In this document: in pieces, positions 63,085 to 64,000 of the stretch
Layout: each line of letters opens with the position of its first letter
Position numbering within the stretch: position 1 is the stretch's first letter
NCBI RefSeq assembly: GCF_902498825.1
Contig: NZ_LR701459.1
Location: 2,403,890-2,467,889, forward strand
Reading direction: 5' to 3'
Length of the DNA stretch: 64,000 bases
DNA from: Rhizobium sp. EC-SD404
GTDB taxonomy: Bacteria; Pseudomonadota; Alphaproteobacteria; Rhizobiales; Rhizobiaceae
Position numbers and translations under genes: made by a program
Notes under the pieces: generated by a model
Database searches by the model: none
What the model saw: only the letters and a program-made list of their open reading frames with translations
Told to the model about the DNA's origin: nothing

Positions 63085-64000
63085 CTAGACCCGCTCGCCG
63101 CCCTTGATCCGATAGGTCGGGTTGTACATCGTGACCAGTTCCTCCGCTGCCGTCGGGTGCACGGCCATGGTGCGATCGAAATCGTCCTTGGTCGCACCGG
63201 TCTTCAGCGCGATACCGAGAAGCTGGGCCATTTCACCCGCTTCCGGCCCGAGAATGTGGACGCCCAGCACCTTCCGGTCGAGCGCATTGACCACGATTTT
63301 CATGATCGTCCGCTCATCCCGCCCGGCGAGCACGTGCTTCATCGGCCTGAATTCAGCGCGATAGATTTCCAGTTCTTCGAAATCCTTGCTCGCATCCTCT
63401 TCCGACAGCCCGATCGTGCCGATCTCGGGTTGGGAGAAAACCGCCGTTGCGATCAGTTGATGATCCGGCTTCGTCGGATTGTTCTTAAAGGCGGTTTCCA
63501 CGAAGCACATGGCCTCATGAATGGCGACCGGCGTCAGCTGCACGCGGTCGGTCACATCGCCGACGGCGTAGATATTCTCGACATTGGTGCGGGAATAGTC
63601 GTCGACGGTGACCGCACCCTTGTGATCGACTGCGACGCCAGCCGCCTCGAGCCCGAGATGCTCGGTATTCGGGTCGCGCCCGAGCGCCAGCATCACCTGG
63701 TCGGCCTTGAGCACTTCGCCGTTTTTCGTGTGTGCCAGAAGGCGGCCGTCATCGCTCTTTTCGATCTTCGCGAAAACGTCCTGGCAAAGGATGCGAATGC
63801 CCTTCTTTTCCATGGCCTCGTGAAGACCCCGGCGCATGTCGCCATCGAAGCGGCCGAGGATTTCCTTGCCGCGGTAGATAACCGTCGTTTCGACGCCGAG
63901 CCCGTGGAAGATGTTGGCGAACTCCACAGCGATATAGCCGCCCCCGGCGATCACGATCGCTTTCGGCAGCGTCTCCAGGTGGAACGCCTCGTTCGAGGTG
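63085..64000 (-). CDS. gor: Glutathione-disulfide reductase, C-terminal part (cut by window edge)
   Basis: The last 305 or so codons of a pyridine nucleotide-disulfide oxidoreductase. It has the NADPH loop IAGGGYIAVEFANIFHGLG, the FAD motif NIYAVGDVTDRVQLTPVAI, and the dimerisation region ending in the active-site histidine, MAVHPTAAEELVTM. The redox-active cysteine pair lies beyond the window. The His-x5-Glu pattern and sequence fit glutathione reductase, which regenerates GSH with NADPH. A dihydrolipoyl dehydrogenase or mercuric reductase is less likely. Confidence 0.9.
   Translation of the reverse strand, partial: TSNEAFHLETLPKAIVIAGGGYIAVEFANIFHGLGVETTVIYRGKEILGRFDGDMRRGLHEAMEKKGIRILCQDVFAKIEKSDDGRLLAHTKNGEVLKADQVMLALGRDPNTEHLGLEAAGVAVDHKGAVTVDDYSRTNVENIYAVGDVTDRVQLTPVAIHEAMCFVETAFKNNPTKPDHQLIATAVFSQPEIGTIGLSEEDASKDFEELEIYRAEFRPMKHVLAGRDERTIMKIVVNALDRKVLGVHILGPEAGEMAQLLGIALKTGATKDDFDRTMAVHPTAAEELVTMYNPTYRIKGGERV

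Overview
The window looks like a chromosomal core segment of a GC-rich alphaproteobacterium of the order Hyphomicrobiales (rhizobia and relatives). The pointers are a suf operon in the order cysteine desulfurase-sufB-sufC-sufD-sufS-DUF59-sufA behind an Irr-type ICE box, a phosphatidylcholine synthase, an IalB-family protein, a class II DAHP synthase, a CtrA-type TTAA-N7-TTAA site, and short palindromic repeats of the GTTTCCAGGTGAA type. I see no insertion sequence, prophage, CRISPR array, secretion cluster or island boundary. Genes are tightly packed on both strands and nearly all belong to recognised families.

Layout. 1-2.7 kb: start of tuf, a CtrA-box-controlled coiled-coil protein, tRNA-Gly and tRNA-Tyr, rlmB. 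2.7-11.3 kb: a large AsmA/YhdP-like envelope protein, a 1-Cys Bcp peroxiredoxin with a ferritin-like DUF455 protein, an M23 peptidase, an RhlE-like helicase and a DUF423 protein. 11.5-14.7 kb: a TRAP transporter whose permease genes converge on its binding-protein gene across a shared terminator. 14.8-22.4 kb: two tiny membrane proteins, then the suf iron-sulfur operon reading leftward. 22.6-26.9 kb: hydrolase, acetyltransferase, anmK, tyrS, and sugE/gdx behind a guanidine-II riboswitch. 27-32 kb: small proteins, tRNA-Lys, a secreted hydrolase, parE and a DUF2336 protein. 32.3-35.5 kb: CitE-like lyase, flavin reductase, nitroreductase and a secreted beta-repeat protein.

35.5-40.2 kb: thrS, DUF1508, yidD and an IscU-like scaffold on the minus strand, then folE-hisI on the plus strand. 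40.2-46.4 kb: a patatin phospholipase, then a TetR regulator divergent from an RND efflux pair with a palindrome next to a -35-like box. 46.5-51.3 kb: a BMP-type ABC importer operon. 51.3-56.7 kb: quinone oxidoreductase, phosphatidylcholine synthase, UbiH-like hydroxylase, AEC transporter, HspQ and an IalB protein. 57-64 kb: an orphan YejA-like peptide-binding protein, a FrnE-like DsbA oxidoreductase, class II DAHP synthase, a gamma-glutamylcyclotransferase-like protein, a TadG-like pilus protein and the 3' part of gor.

Most of the biology is conserved housekeeping. The most distinctive signals are regulatory: the two ACGG-loop hairpins before sugE, the ICE box and a second palindrome before suf, the CtrA box before an uncharacterised protein, an 8-bp-arm palindrome before the BMP importer, and a leader motif shared by sufB and thrS. 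No previously undescribed multi-gene system was evident. All functional calls come from reading the sequence and recalling families; no search was run.
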